64,000 nucleotides of DNA from Kordiimonas gwangyangensis DSM 19435 = JCM 12864 (GTDB taxonomy: Bacteria; Pseudomonadota; Alphaproteobacteria; Sphingomonadales; Kordiimonadaceae), in NCBI RefSeq assembly GCF_000375545.1, contig NZ_AQXF01000003.1, positions 498-64,497 of the forward strand, in the 5' to 3' direction. Below the pieces are notes generated by a model that did not search any database, was not told the DNA's origin, and saw only the letters and a list, made by a program, of their open reading frames with translations. Every line of letters begins with the position of its first letter. Within the stretch, counting starts at the first letter, position 1. The translations under genes were made by a program, and so were the position numbers. This document shows positions 53,600 through 64,000 of the stretch, one piece after another.

Positions 53600-55843
53600 G
53601 TGCGGCAGACACAGTTGTTTGACATGCCGGAACCAACACCAGCCCCGATGCCGGAAGGTATGCGGGTGGCGGTGCTGTTGCCTGTGCCAGCACTCGGTGC
53701 GCTTGATTATGCGGTGCCGGAGCATCTTGAAGGCCATATCCAACCCGGGGCCGTTGTTGAGGTGCCGCTCGCGGGCCGTATGGCGGTTGGTGTGGTGTGG
53801 GACAAGGGTGCGAGCGGCGGCAAGGTGCTGCCCTATGGCAAACTGAAGCCGGTGAACCGGGTGCTGGACCTGCCGCCTATTCGCGCGGATTTGCGCACGT
53901 TCATTGACTGGGTTTCGGCCTATACGCTCTCGGCGCCCGGCCCGGTGATGCGCATGTGCCTGTCGGCCTCTGCCGCGTTGCAGCCCGTGCCGGTGCGGCG
54001 CCACTATGCGCTGAATAAAAGCGCAGCCACGGACGGTGTGCGAATGACGCCCGCGCGGGAAGCGGTGCTAAAGGTGCTGGCGGACGGCACGCCGCGGGTC
54101 GCGAGTGAGGTTGCCACGCTTGCCGGTGTCAGTGACGCTGTTGTGCGCGCGATGGAGAAAACCGGACTTGTAACCGTCTCCGACATGTCGGTGGACCTGC
54201 CGTACCCACAACCAGACACTACGCTCAAAGGCCCAACGCTGTCGGATGAGCAAACGACGGCCGCGCGCGCTATTGCGGACAAGGTTTGGGAGGGTGGCTT
54301 TGCGCCCTTCCTGCTTGATGGCATTACGGGTTCCGGTAAAACCGAGGTCTATTTTGAGGGACTGGCGGAAGCGCTCAAGGCCCCTGGTGCACAGGTGCTG
54401 GTACTGGTGCCTGAAATCGCGCTCACCAGCCAATGGCTCGACCGCTTTCAGGCGCGGTTTGGTGTTGAACCTGTCGTCTGGCACTCAGAGGTTGGCCAAG
54501 CAGAGCGCCGGCGTGCGTGGCGGGCGGTGGCGAGCGGCAATGCCCGTGTGGTCGTGGGTGCACGGTCTGCCCTGTTCCTGCCGTTCCAGCATCTTGCCTT
54601 CATCGTGGTGGATGAGGAGCATGACCCTTCCTTCAAGCAGGAGGATGGTGTGCTCTACCACGCGCGCGACATGGCGATCGTGCGGGCCAAATTCGCCGGT
54701 TGTCCCATTGTGCTCGCCAGTGCAACGCCGTCCCTTGAGACGTTAGTGAACGCCGATGAGGGGCGCTATCAGAAGTTGGTGCTGCGGGAGCGGCACGGAG
54801 AGGCTGTGTTGCCTGAGATGAAGGCCATCGACATGCGCCATGAGCCGCCAGAGGCTGGCACATGGCTGTCCCCCATTATGGTGCGTGAGATCGAGGCAAC
54901 AATGGCAGCGGGGGAGCAGGCGATGCTGTTCCTCAATCGCCGGGGTTACGCGCCGCTGACCCTGTGCCGCACCTGCGGCTTCCGGATTGAATGCCCAAGC
55001 TGTTCGGCCTGGCTTGTGGAACACCGGTTCCGGCGCGAGTTGCAGTGTCACCACTGTGGCCATGTGGAGCCGATCCCGAATGCCTGCCCCGAATGCAAGA
55101 ATGAGGACACGCTCGTGGCATGCGGGCCTGGCGTCGAGCGTCTGTTCGAGGAAGTCACCCACCGGTTCCCGACCGCGCGCACATCGGTGATGACCAGTGA
55201 TACAATGATGAGCCCCAGTGCGACCGCGCATATGGTGCAGCAAATCGCGAGCGGTCACCTAGATATCATCATCGGTACCCAGATCGTGACCAAAGGCTAT
55301 CATTTCCCCAACCTCACCCTTGTGGGCGTGGTGGATGCGGACCTTGGTCTCAGGGGCGGTGACTTGCGCGCGGGCGAACGTACCTACCAGCAGCTTGTTC
55401 AAGTGTCGGGCCGGGCGGGCCGCGCAGAGAAACCGGGGCGGGTTTATTTGCAGTCATATGAGCCGGAGCATCCCGTGGTGCAGGCGCTGCTGTCCGGTGA
55501 TGGGGATGCCTTCATGGCGGCGGAACGCGATGCGCGGTCACGCCACCACATGCCGCCCTTTGGCCGCCTTGTGGCGCTCATTCTCTCAGGCCCAGAGATG
55601 GCAGATGTGCTGGATACAGGCCGCATGCTCGCGGCCAAGGCGCCGGTAGAACACGGTGTGAATATCGTGGGTCCAGCGCCCGCACCCATGGCGCGGGTGC
55701 GCGGGCACCACCGGTTCCGCATGCTGGTGCACACCAGAAAGGAAATAAAGGTTCAGCCGCTCATTCGGGAATGGCTGTCGCGCATCAAGCCGAAAAAGAA
55801 TGTACGGATCAAAGTGGATATCGACCCGTACAGTTTCATGTAA
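53600..55843 (+). CDS. priA: Primosomal helicase PriA
   Basis: About 747 residues of a superfamily 2 replication-restart helicase. N-terminal fork-binding domain (VAVLLPVPALGALDYAVP), Walker A in LLDGITGSGKTEVYF near 240-248, DEEHD box, zinc cluster near 456-500 with CRTC, CPSC, CHHC and CPEC pairs, and C-terminal GTQIVTKGYHFPNLTLVGVVDAD. GTG at 53600 is chosen because GAGGAAGG lies 10 bases upstream; ATG at 53624 or 53660 is also possible. Confidence 0.93.
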   Translation: MRQTQLFDMPEPTPAPMPEGMRVAVLLPVPALGALDYAVPEHLEGHIQPGAVVEVPLAGRMAVGVVWDKGASGGKVLPYGKLKPVNRVLDLPPIRADLRTFIDWVSAYTLSAPGPVMRMCLSASAALQPVPVRRHYALNKSAATDGVRMTPAREAVLKVLADGTPRVASEVATLAGVSDAVVRAMEKTGLVTVSDMSVDLPYPQPDTTLKGPTLSDEQTTAARAIADKVWEGGFAPFLLDGITGSGKTEVYFEGLAEALKAPGAQVLVLVPEIALTSQWLDRFQARFGVEPVVWHSEVGQAERRRAWRAVASGNARVVVGARSALFLPFQHLAFIVVDEEHDPSFKQEDGVLYHARDMAIVRAKFAGCPIVLASATPSLETLVNADEGRYQKLVLRERHGEAVLPEMKAIDMRHEPPEAGTWLSPIMVREIEATMAAGEQAMLFLNRRGYAPLTLCRTCGFRIECPSCSAWLVEHRFRRELQCHHCGHVEPIPNACPECKNEDTLVACGPGVERLFEEVTHRFPTARTSVMTSDTMMSPSATAHMVQQIASGHLDIIIGTQIVTKGYHFPNLTLVGVVDADLGLRGGDLRAGERTYQQLVQVSGRAGRAEKPGRVYLQSYEPEHPVVQALLSGDGDAFMAAERDARSRHHMPPFGRLVALILSGPEMADVLDTGRMLAAKAPVEHGVNIVGPAPAPMARVRGHHRFRMLVHTRKEIKVQPLIREWLSRIKPKKNVRIKVDIDPYSFM

Positions 55844-55903
55844 AAGGGTGTTGGCCCCGTTTTGCTTTAACCCCGCGAGCTACCCACGGGGTTAAATTCC
55901 AAT

Positions 55904-56248
55904 CTAGCCCTGATATTCCGCCTTGAGCTCCTCGAGCTCTTCCTGATGGCGGTCTTTCATCTCGCGCTTTTCATCAGTGTGGCGGTCGAGCACTTTGCGC
56001 TGCTCGTCAGGGGTTTTGCCCGTCAGTTTCGCAACTTCGGAACGCTGTTTGTCCAGAAGTTCGTTCCACTCGCGGTGTTGACGGTCCTTCAGTTCGCGCA
56101 GCTTGCGCGCAAACTCACGATCCTTTTCCAGTTGGTCTTGCGCCAGGCCCACCATCAGCGGGTCCGCGGAAACCGTTGCGGCAGGGGCGATTATGCCACC
56201 CATGGCAACCGCTGCCGCCAGCAGTGCTTTGCTCTTCATGTGTTTCAT
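55904..56248 (-). CDS. Secreted charged coiled-coil protein
   Basis: A 114-residue protein with a signal peptide (about 1-28, ending VSA). The rest is one long, highly charged helix rich in Glu, Lys, Arg, Asp and His (ELKDRQHREWNELLDKQ; DRHQEELEELKAEY) and looks like a periplasmic coiled coil. No family assigned. The ATG at 56248 is preceded by GGGAGTATCGAT. Confidence 0.75.
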   Translation of the reverse strand: MKHMKSKALLAAAVAMGGIIAPAATVSADPLMVGLAQDQLEKDREFARKLRELKDRQHREWNELLDKQRSEVAKLTGKTPDEQRKVLDRHTDEKREMKDRHQEELEELKAEYQG

Positions 56249-56450
56249 ATCGATACTCCCTTGCATAAGCCCTTGGCACCTTTCTACGCCCACAAGGTGG
56301 GCAAATTGCGGCAGGGGAGTGATTGAAATAGGGCGCTGTTACCTTGACCGCGCGGGGCGGGCGTGGCACTAGCAGGACAGCTATTTTTCCAGCCGCGGTT
56401 TGCGCAGTGCGCGAACCCTGTCCATTGTTTTCGTGATAAGGGCTTACCCC

Positions 56451-58145
56451 ATGAAGAAGCCGTTCAGCATCGTCTCCATCACCATGGTCAAGAACGAACG
56501 GGACGTTATTGAGCCGTTCGTGCGCCATAACCTCCGTTTCGTCGATTATATGATCGTGGTGGACAATAATTCCACCGACGATACCCGTGATATTCTTGTC
56601 AATCTCGCGCGCGAAACCGGGCGGGTTGGGGTGTTTGATCGCAAGCAAAGCAGCTTCACCCAGGGTGAATTCCTCACCCGTGTGATGCAGGCCGTCCAGT
56701 CGGTCTGTTTTGCGGATTTCTTCGTGTTCCTCGACGGTGACGAATTTATTGGCGCGGCAAGCCCTGAGGCTTTCAAGGCTGAGATCGACAAAATCCCGCA
56801 ATTCGGATTCGGTCTTGTCCCGTGGCGCACCTATGTGCTGCCCGAAGGGCAGGACATGGCGGCCATGACGGCGAATCCGCCCATGAGCATGAAATGGTGC
56901 CGGGTGCGTGAAGGCGAACAACATTATAAGGTGATCTTGCGCACTGGCGGCAAGATCCTGCTCGATCACCAGATTTCAAATGGCAATCACACGGTGTTAC
57001 ACGCGAAAGGCGGCAAGATACCGTCGGTGAAATTGACCGAAGCGCCACTGCTGCACTTCCCGGTGCGCAGCGTGGAACAGCTCACCGTGAAATGTGTCAA
57101 CGGCTGGATGGCCATGCTGGCGAAGCAGGCATCGGGCATCAAGCTTGGTCGCAATGAATGCCACCAGTGGCGCGAGAATTTTGAACGTGCCATGGCAGGT
57201 ACTATAGGTGAAGAACTCAGCCCGGCGTCCTACTTCTATTCCCGCCCGGCGGGAACGGTTGATTGGGCAACTGACGTTCAACAGCTTGACCACGGGATTG
57301 AGTGCGAGCGCCGGTACAGTGATGGCCGCTACGGCGAGGTACTACGCCTTGTCGGTAAGGCGTGGGAAGCAAGCTACCAGGGCACGCCTGCGGTGCTGCC
57401 GGGCAAGTTCCGGTCCGATTTCCTGAATATTGTCAGCGGAAAGCCTGTTGACCCCAAGGTGGTTGCGAAGGTGGATAAGGCACTGGCTGCCCGCACTTAT
57501 CTTGATGTGCCACTGCTGCGCTGGGTGTATGACTATGTGCAGCCAACCCTTGCGCTTGAAGTTGGCTGCGGATTCGGCGCGAACCTCGCCACCTTGCATC
57601 AATTTGGCGTAAAAGGCCTCGCTGGCATTGAAAATCGACCCGCGGAAGAAACCTTCCTGCGCGGCAACTCCATTTTCAACAGACCACTCGATGAATTCCA
57701 CGGCACTTCTTCGCCCGTTGATCTGGTGCTGTGCCTTGGCGCGCTCGCGGGCCTTGAGCAGAAAGAGGTGCTGCGCGGCGCGACGGCGGTGTCAAAAAGC
57801 GCGAAGGGGCATATTCTCTTCTCGTCGCACGCCGCAGACGGCAGCGACCCTGAGCCCAAGGTCAGTCTCGCGCAGTGGCTTTCGGTCTGGAGCCAGCTCG
57901 GCTGGGTGCCTGACATGGCCGCCACGCTTGCCGCCCGCGCAGTGGCTACAGTGCCTGCTTTCAGGCGCAACCTATTGCTGCTGAAGCGCGCAGGTGAGGG
58001 CGAAGTCGTGGATACGCAGTTCCTGCAGTGGACCAACCGGCTGCCATGTAGCGTGGAAAATACACGCAGACGCCTGTTTGAAGAGCCGTTTGGGATAGAA
58101 GCGGCGGCATTCGCCGGCACCTTCCGGCCTGCAGATAAAAAGTAA
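56451..58145 (+). CDS. Glycosyltransferase family 2 fused to a methyltransferase domain
   Basis: A 564-residue two-domain protein. Residues about 1-280 are a Glyco_tranf_2_4-type transferase: SIVSITMVKNERDVIEPFV, MIVVDNNSTDDT and FFVFLDGDEFI, the DxD-type metal site. A linker runs to about 345. The C-terminal part (about 345-550) has TLALEVGCGFGANLATLHQFG, motif I of class I SAM methyltransferases, and NIVSGKPVDPK before it. The fusion suggests addition and methylation of a sugar in one step. AAGGG precedes the ATG at 56451. Confidence 0.85.
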   Translation: MKKPFSIVSITMVKNERDVIEPFVRHNLRFVDYMIVVDNNSTDDTRDILVNLARETGRVGVFDRKQSSFTQGEFLTRVMQAVQSVCFADFFVFLDGDEFIGAASPEAFKAEIDKIPQFGFGLVPWRTYVLPEGQDMAAMTANPPMSMKWCRVREGEQHYKVILRTGGKILLDHQISNGNHTVLHAKGGKIPSVKLTEAPLLHFPVRSVEQLTVKCVNGWMAMLAKQASGIKLGRNECHQWRENFERAMAGTIGEELSPASYFYSRPAGTVDWATDVQQLDHGIECERRYSDGRYGEVLRLVGKAWEASYQGTPAVLPGKFRSDFLNIVSGKPVDPKVVAKVDKALAARTYLDVPLLRWVYDYVQPTLALEVGCGFGANLATLHQFGVKGLAGIENRPAEETFLRGNSIFNRPLDEFHGTSSPVDLVLCLGALAGLEQKEVLRGATAVSKSAKGHILFSSHAADGSDPEPKVSLAQWLSVWSQLGWVPDMAATLAARAVATVPAFRRNLLLLKRAGEGEVVDTQFLQWTNRLPCSVENTRRRLFEEPFGIEAAAFAGTFRPADKK

Positions 58146-58456
58146 AATTGAGGCCCCGAATGTCCTGCCGGACAATGTTGGGCGGCAGGGTATGGCAAAT
58201 GCGGTATCAGCGCGCTTTTTTCGCCGGTAAGTCATTGACCGGGCGAGCCCATGTTACAAGAATCGAAATCAAGGGCGATGGCGGCTTGCAAGCTGAATAT
58301 CTCTATGCTAGAGGGAGCACGCATTTCGGCTGGCCAGAGCCGCGAGAGGTATAATTTTAATACCTGTTAAAACTGGCCACTTGAGCGTAGGCAAGGCTTC
58401 TCGCCCTGCCTGCTAAGGTTCAACAGGTTCAGGCCTAACCTAGGGGAACGTCTGAC
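58146..58456. other. 311-base intergenic region before the ATP synthase operon
   Basis: No coding frame of significance. It holds the -10-like TATAAT at 58350 within an inverted repeat, and a TTGACC at 58235; nothing else was recognised. Confidence 0.6.
58347..58365 (+). promoter_or_regulatory. Candidate -10 of atpH operon within a palindrome
   Basis: A perfect TATAAT (58350-58355) lies inside the inverted repeat AGGTAT-AATTTTA-ATACCT. No good -35 is 17 bases upstream, so activator dependence is possible. The leader would be about 95 bases. Confidence 0.4.
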
Positions 58457-60549
<2,093 letters not shown>

Positions 60550-60572
60550 GACCTGATAGGAGAGGCTGAGCA

Positions 60573-61466
60573 ATGCCAAGCCTTAAAGACCTAAAAGTCC
60601 GGATCAACTCGGTCAAGTCGACGCAGAAGATCACCAAGGCCATGAAAATGGTTGCGGCTTCCAAACTGCGGCGTGCGCAAGACGCCGCAGAAGCGGCTCG
60701 GCCTTATGCTGAACGGATGGAAAAAGTGCTCACCGGCCTTGGCGTTGCCGTCAAGGACCAACCGGGTGCTTCGCCACTTCTCGTCGGTACCGGCAAGGAC
60801 GATGTTGAGCTGGTAATCGTTGCCACGTCCGAGCGCGGGCTGTGCGGCGGTTTCAACACCAACATCGTCAAGGCTGCGCGTTTGCACCTTCGGGCGCAGA
60901 TCGCGGCTGGCAAGACGGTCAAGATCCTCTGCATCGGCAAGAAGGGCTACAACGTCCTTCGCCGTGAGTTTGCGGACAAGATCCTCGAAGTGAAAGACAT
61001 GTCGGCTGTCAAACGCCTCGGTTTCTCCGATGCGCAGCCGATCGCGACCGAAGTTCTGGCCATGTTCGAACGTGGCGAGTTTGACGTTGCGACGCTCTTT
61101 TACGCGAAGTTCCAGTCTGCCCTCGTGCAGGTGACGACGAAGCAACAGCTTATCCCGGCCCCGATGCCGGAAGCCGCAAACGAGAACGAGGGCGGTGACG
61201 ACCTCGGTGGTGCGGTTTACGAATACGAGCCGGACGAAGCAGCAATCCTCGATGACCTGCTGCCCCGGAACGTGGCTGTACAGCTTTATCGCGGCCTTCT
61301 TGAGAATGCTGCATCCGAGCAGGGCGCGCGTATGACCGCGATGGACAACGCAACCCGTAACGCTGGTGACATGATTGAAAGCCTCTCGATTACGTACAAC
61401 CGTACCCGTCAGGCCAACATCACCAAAGAACTGATCGAAATCATTTCGGGCGCTGAAGCGCTTTAA
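60573..61466 (+). CDS. atpG: ATP synthase F1 gamma subunit
   Basis: A 297-residue rotor subunit: N-terminal [29 protein letters not shown] and C-terminal [28 protein letters not shown] coiled coils surround the central domain. A Glu/Asp/Gly-rich insertion at about 205-225 is seen in alphaproteobacterial gamma subunits. AGGAGAGGCTGAGC precedes the ATG. Confidence 0.97.
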   Translation: MPSLKDLKVRINSVKSTQKITKAMKMVAASKLRRAQDAAEAARPYAERMEKVLTGLGVAVKDQPGASPLLVGTGKDDVELVIVATSERGLCGGFNTNIVKAARLHLRAQIAAGKTVKILCIGKKGYNVLRREFADKILEVKDMSAVKRLGFSDAQPIATEVLAMFERGEFDVATLFYAKFQSALVQVTTKQQLIPAPMPEAANENEGGDDLGGAVYEYEPDEAAILDDLLPRNVAVQLYRGLLENAASEQGARMTAMDNATRNAGDMIESLSITYNRTRQANITKELIEIISGAEAL

Positions 61467-61489
61467 GTGTCTTACACGAAGGAGTGTAA

Positions 61490-62911
<1,422 letters not shown>

Positions 62912-62931
62912 TAAAACGGGATCAGGACATC

Positions 62932-63339
62932 ATGACCGATACGCTACACTATGAAATCGTCTCGCCAGAGCGCCTTTTGAAAGACGCCGAGGCTGCGATG
63001 ATTGTCGTACCGGGTGCCGAGGGCGACTTCGCTGCACTGCCGGACCATGCGCCCATGATGTCCACCATCCGTCCCGGTGTGGTTGAGATTTTCGAGACCG
63101 AGAACGGCACGCCCGAGCGCCTTTTTGTAAAAGGCGGCCTCGCGCAGATCAGCCCGTCCGGCCTCACCATCCTCGCTGAAGAGACCATTGCGCTCGACAA
63201 AGTGGACACCGGTGAACTCAACCAAAAGATCGCGGACACCCGCGAAGACATCGCTGACGCAAAAGACGATGTTGAGCGCGCGGTTCTTGAAAAAGAACTG
63301 GCGTGGATGGTGGCCCTCGCGGACGTTGTCGCTGCCTAA
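62932..63339 (+). CDS. atpC: ATP synthase F1 epsilon subunit
   Basis: A 135-residue subunit with the beta-sandwich (LHYEIVSPERLL, GDFAALPDHAPMMSTIRPG) and the C-terminal helical part. It inhibits ATP hydrolysis. Last gene of the operon; a terminator follows. Confidence 0.96.
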   Translation: MTDTLHYEIVSPERLLKDAEAAMIVVPGAEGDFAALPDHAPMMSTIRPGVVEIFETENGTPERLFVKGGLAQISPSGLTILAEETIALDKVDTGELNQKIADTREDIADAKDDVERAVLEKELAWMVALADVVAA

Positions 63340-63361
63340 CCGCGACAGATATTCAGTTATG

Positions 63362-63391
63362 AAAAAGGCGGCTCAACAGGCCGCCTTTTTT
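63362..63391. terminator. Bidirectional terminator between atpC and rppH
   Basis: Stem AAAAAGGCGGC / GCCGCCTTTTT with T-tracts on both strands. Confidence 0.92.
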
Positions 63392-63410
63392 GTTTGGATG
63401 CAAATTGGCC

Positions 63411-63878
63411 TCAGCCAAGAAGCTCTTGCACCACTGCCTCATAAACCGGCCGCTTGAACGGTACGATCTCTGCGAGCAGCGACTGCGCGTCGGTCCATTT
63501 CCAGCGCGAAAACTCTGGGTGATCGGTTTCGATATTGATGGCGTCGTCACCGGCGGTCAGGCGCACAAGGAACCAGCGCTGTTTCTGGCCGCGGAACTTG
63601 CCGCCCCACGCTTTGCCGAGCAGGTGGTCCGGCAGGTCATAATAAACCCAGTCAGCCGTGGCCTTGACGATCTCAGCTTCACCCGGTGTGACGCCAATCT
63701 CTTCCTCAAGCTCACGCAGCGCTGCTTCTTCATGGCTTTCACCTTCATCAATGCCGCCTTGCGGCATCTGCCAGGCGCCGGGCATGTCGATGCGCTCGCC
63801 AACAAAGATCTGGCCCGTGCCATTGATCAGCATGATGCCCGCGCAGGGGCGATAGGGAAGGTCGTCAGCTTTGCTCAT
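63411..63878 (-). CDS. rppH: RNA pyrophosphohydrolase
   Basis: A 155-residue Nudix hydrolase; the Nudix box spans 41-63 (GGIDEGE, then RELEEEIGV). YRPCAGIMLIN, PGAWQMPQGG and the C-terminal FSRWKWTD are typical of RppH, which removes pyrophosphate from mRNA 5' ends and starts decay. Start ATG 63878 preceded by AGGACTACC. Confidence 0.94.
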   Translation of the reverse strand: MSKADDLPYRPCAGIMLINGTGQIFVGERIDMPGAWQMPQGGIDEGESHEEAALRELEEEIGVTPGEAEIVKATADWVYYDLPDHLLGKAWGGKFRGQKQRWFLVRLTAGDDAINIETDHPEFSRWKWTDAQSLLAEIVPFKRPVYEAVVQELLG

Positions 63879-63892
63879 GAAAGGTAGTCCTG

Positions 63893-64000
63893 TTAGCGCG
63901 GCAGCGGCTGCCTGTCGGCGACCGAGGTAACGGGCACCAGCACAAAGCCGCGCGCTTCAAGGCCTGCAGCCCAGCGGTTCACAGCATTGATGGTGACTGG
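63893..64000 (-). CDS. Divergent polysaccharide deacetylase, C-terminal 35 residues
   Basis: The frame runs leftwards from beyond the window to a TAA at 63893-63895. The tail NRWAAGLEARGFVLVPVTSV is the C-terminal pattern of the divergent polysaccharide deacetylase family (DUF610/YibQ type). It sits immediately before rppH, its normal neighbour in alphaproteobacteria, where a carboxyl-terminal protease gene lies further upstream. Partial. Confidence 0.8.
   Translation of the reverse strand, partial: PVTINAVNRWAAGLEARGFVLVPVTSVADRQPLPR

Noticed and set aside
58235-58263. TTGACC-N17-AAGAAT as the atp promoter
   Set aside because: The -10 is poor; the TATAAT at 58350 is nearer and matches better, though it lacks a -35.

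Overview
The window is chromosomal DNA from an alphaproteobacterium. It is GC-rich. Diagnostic blocks are tkt-gap-pgk-fba-thiE, zapA-ssrS(6S RNA)-fthC, atpHAGDC-rppH with a divergent polysaccharide deacetylase beyond it, and the alphaproteobacterial families DUF1192, DUF1013 (TrcR) and DUF465. A Kordiimonadales-like marine organism would fit, but that is inference from gene content. No transposase, integrase, phage gene, tRNA, rRNA or CRISPR array was seen.

Layout. 1-5000: end of a secreted-protein gene, a PepSY membrane pair, a DUF1295 membrane protein and two small unknown genes. 5029-11369: an RND efflux permease and adaptor followed by a LytS-type histidine kinase and a LytTR response regulator, apparently one regulated export unit. 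11447-16738: secreted unknowns, a glycosyltransferase-like protein, a TIGR00282 phosphoesterase, 5-formyl-THF cyclo-ligase, a small cysteine-rich protein, 6S RNA, ZapA and a coiled-coil protein. 17017-23455: glycolysis/Calvin-type carbon genes tkt, gap, pgk, fba and a ThiE homologue, punctuated by terminators. 23512-32468: a triple-PAS chemoreceptor, DoxX, GFA enzyme, efp, an inositol-phosphatase family gene, a glutathione transferase, a MotA/OmpA-type two-gene motor complex and a solute-binding protein. 32609-39084: an orphan PEP-CTERM protein, an SLC13 permease, a reductase-like protein, a serine hydrolase and an ABC exporter. 39292-48425: L31, Hsp20 with a possible RNA thermometer, DUF1192, quinone reductase, TrcR, two DUF465 proteins, UbiX, TIGR02444, a diguanylate cyclase, purEK and an unknown. 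48466-53440: a YjhX-type protein, a methyltransferase, transaldolase-like Fsa and an EmrAB pump with a divergent-facing MarR regulator. 53600-64000: priA, a coiled-coil secreted protein, a glycosyltransferase-methyltransferase fusion, atpHAGDC, rppH and the end of a polysaccharide deacetylase.

The most unusual signal is a pair of arrays of an 11-bp unit (CCGCACA plus four variable bases) with strictly helical-turn spacing. One lies between convergent genes at 2771-2877. The other sits inside the reading frame of the serine hydrolase at 36926-37013, where it adds about 30 residues without breaking the frame. The two share a similar head sequence and look like copies of one dispersed element. 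Other points worth attention are the RND/LytTR operon, a ROSE-like leader before hsp20, the gene inserted between 6S RNA and fthC, and the palindrome that overlaps both the marR and priA promoters.
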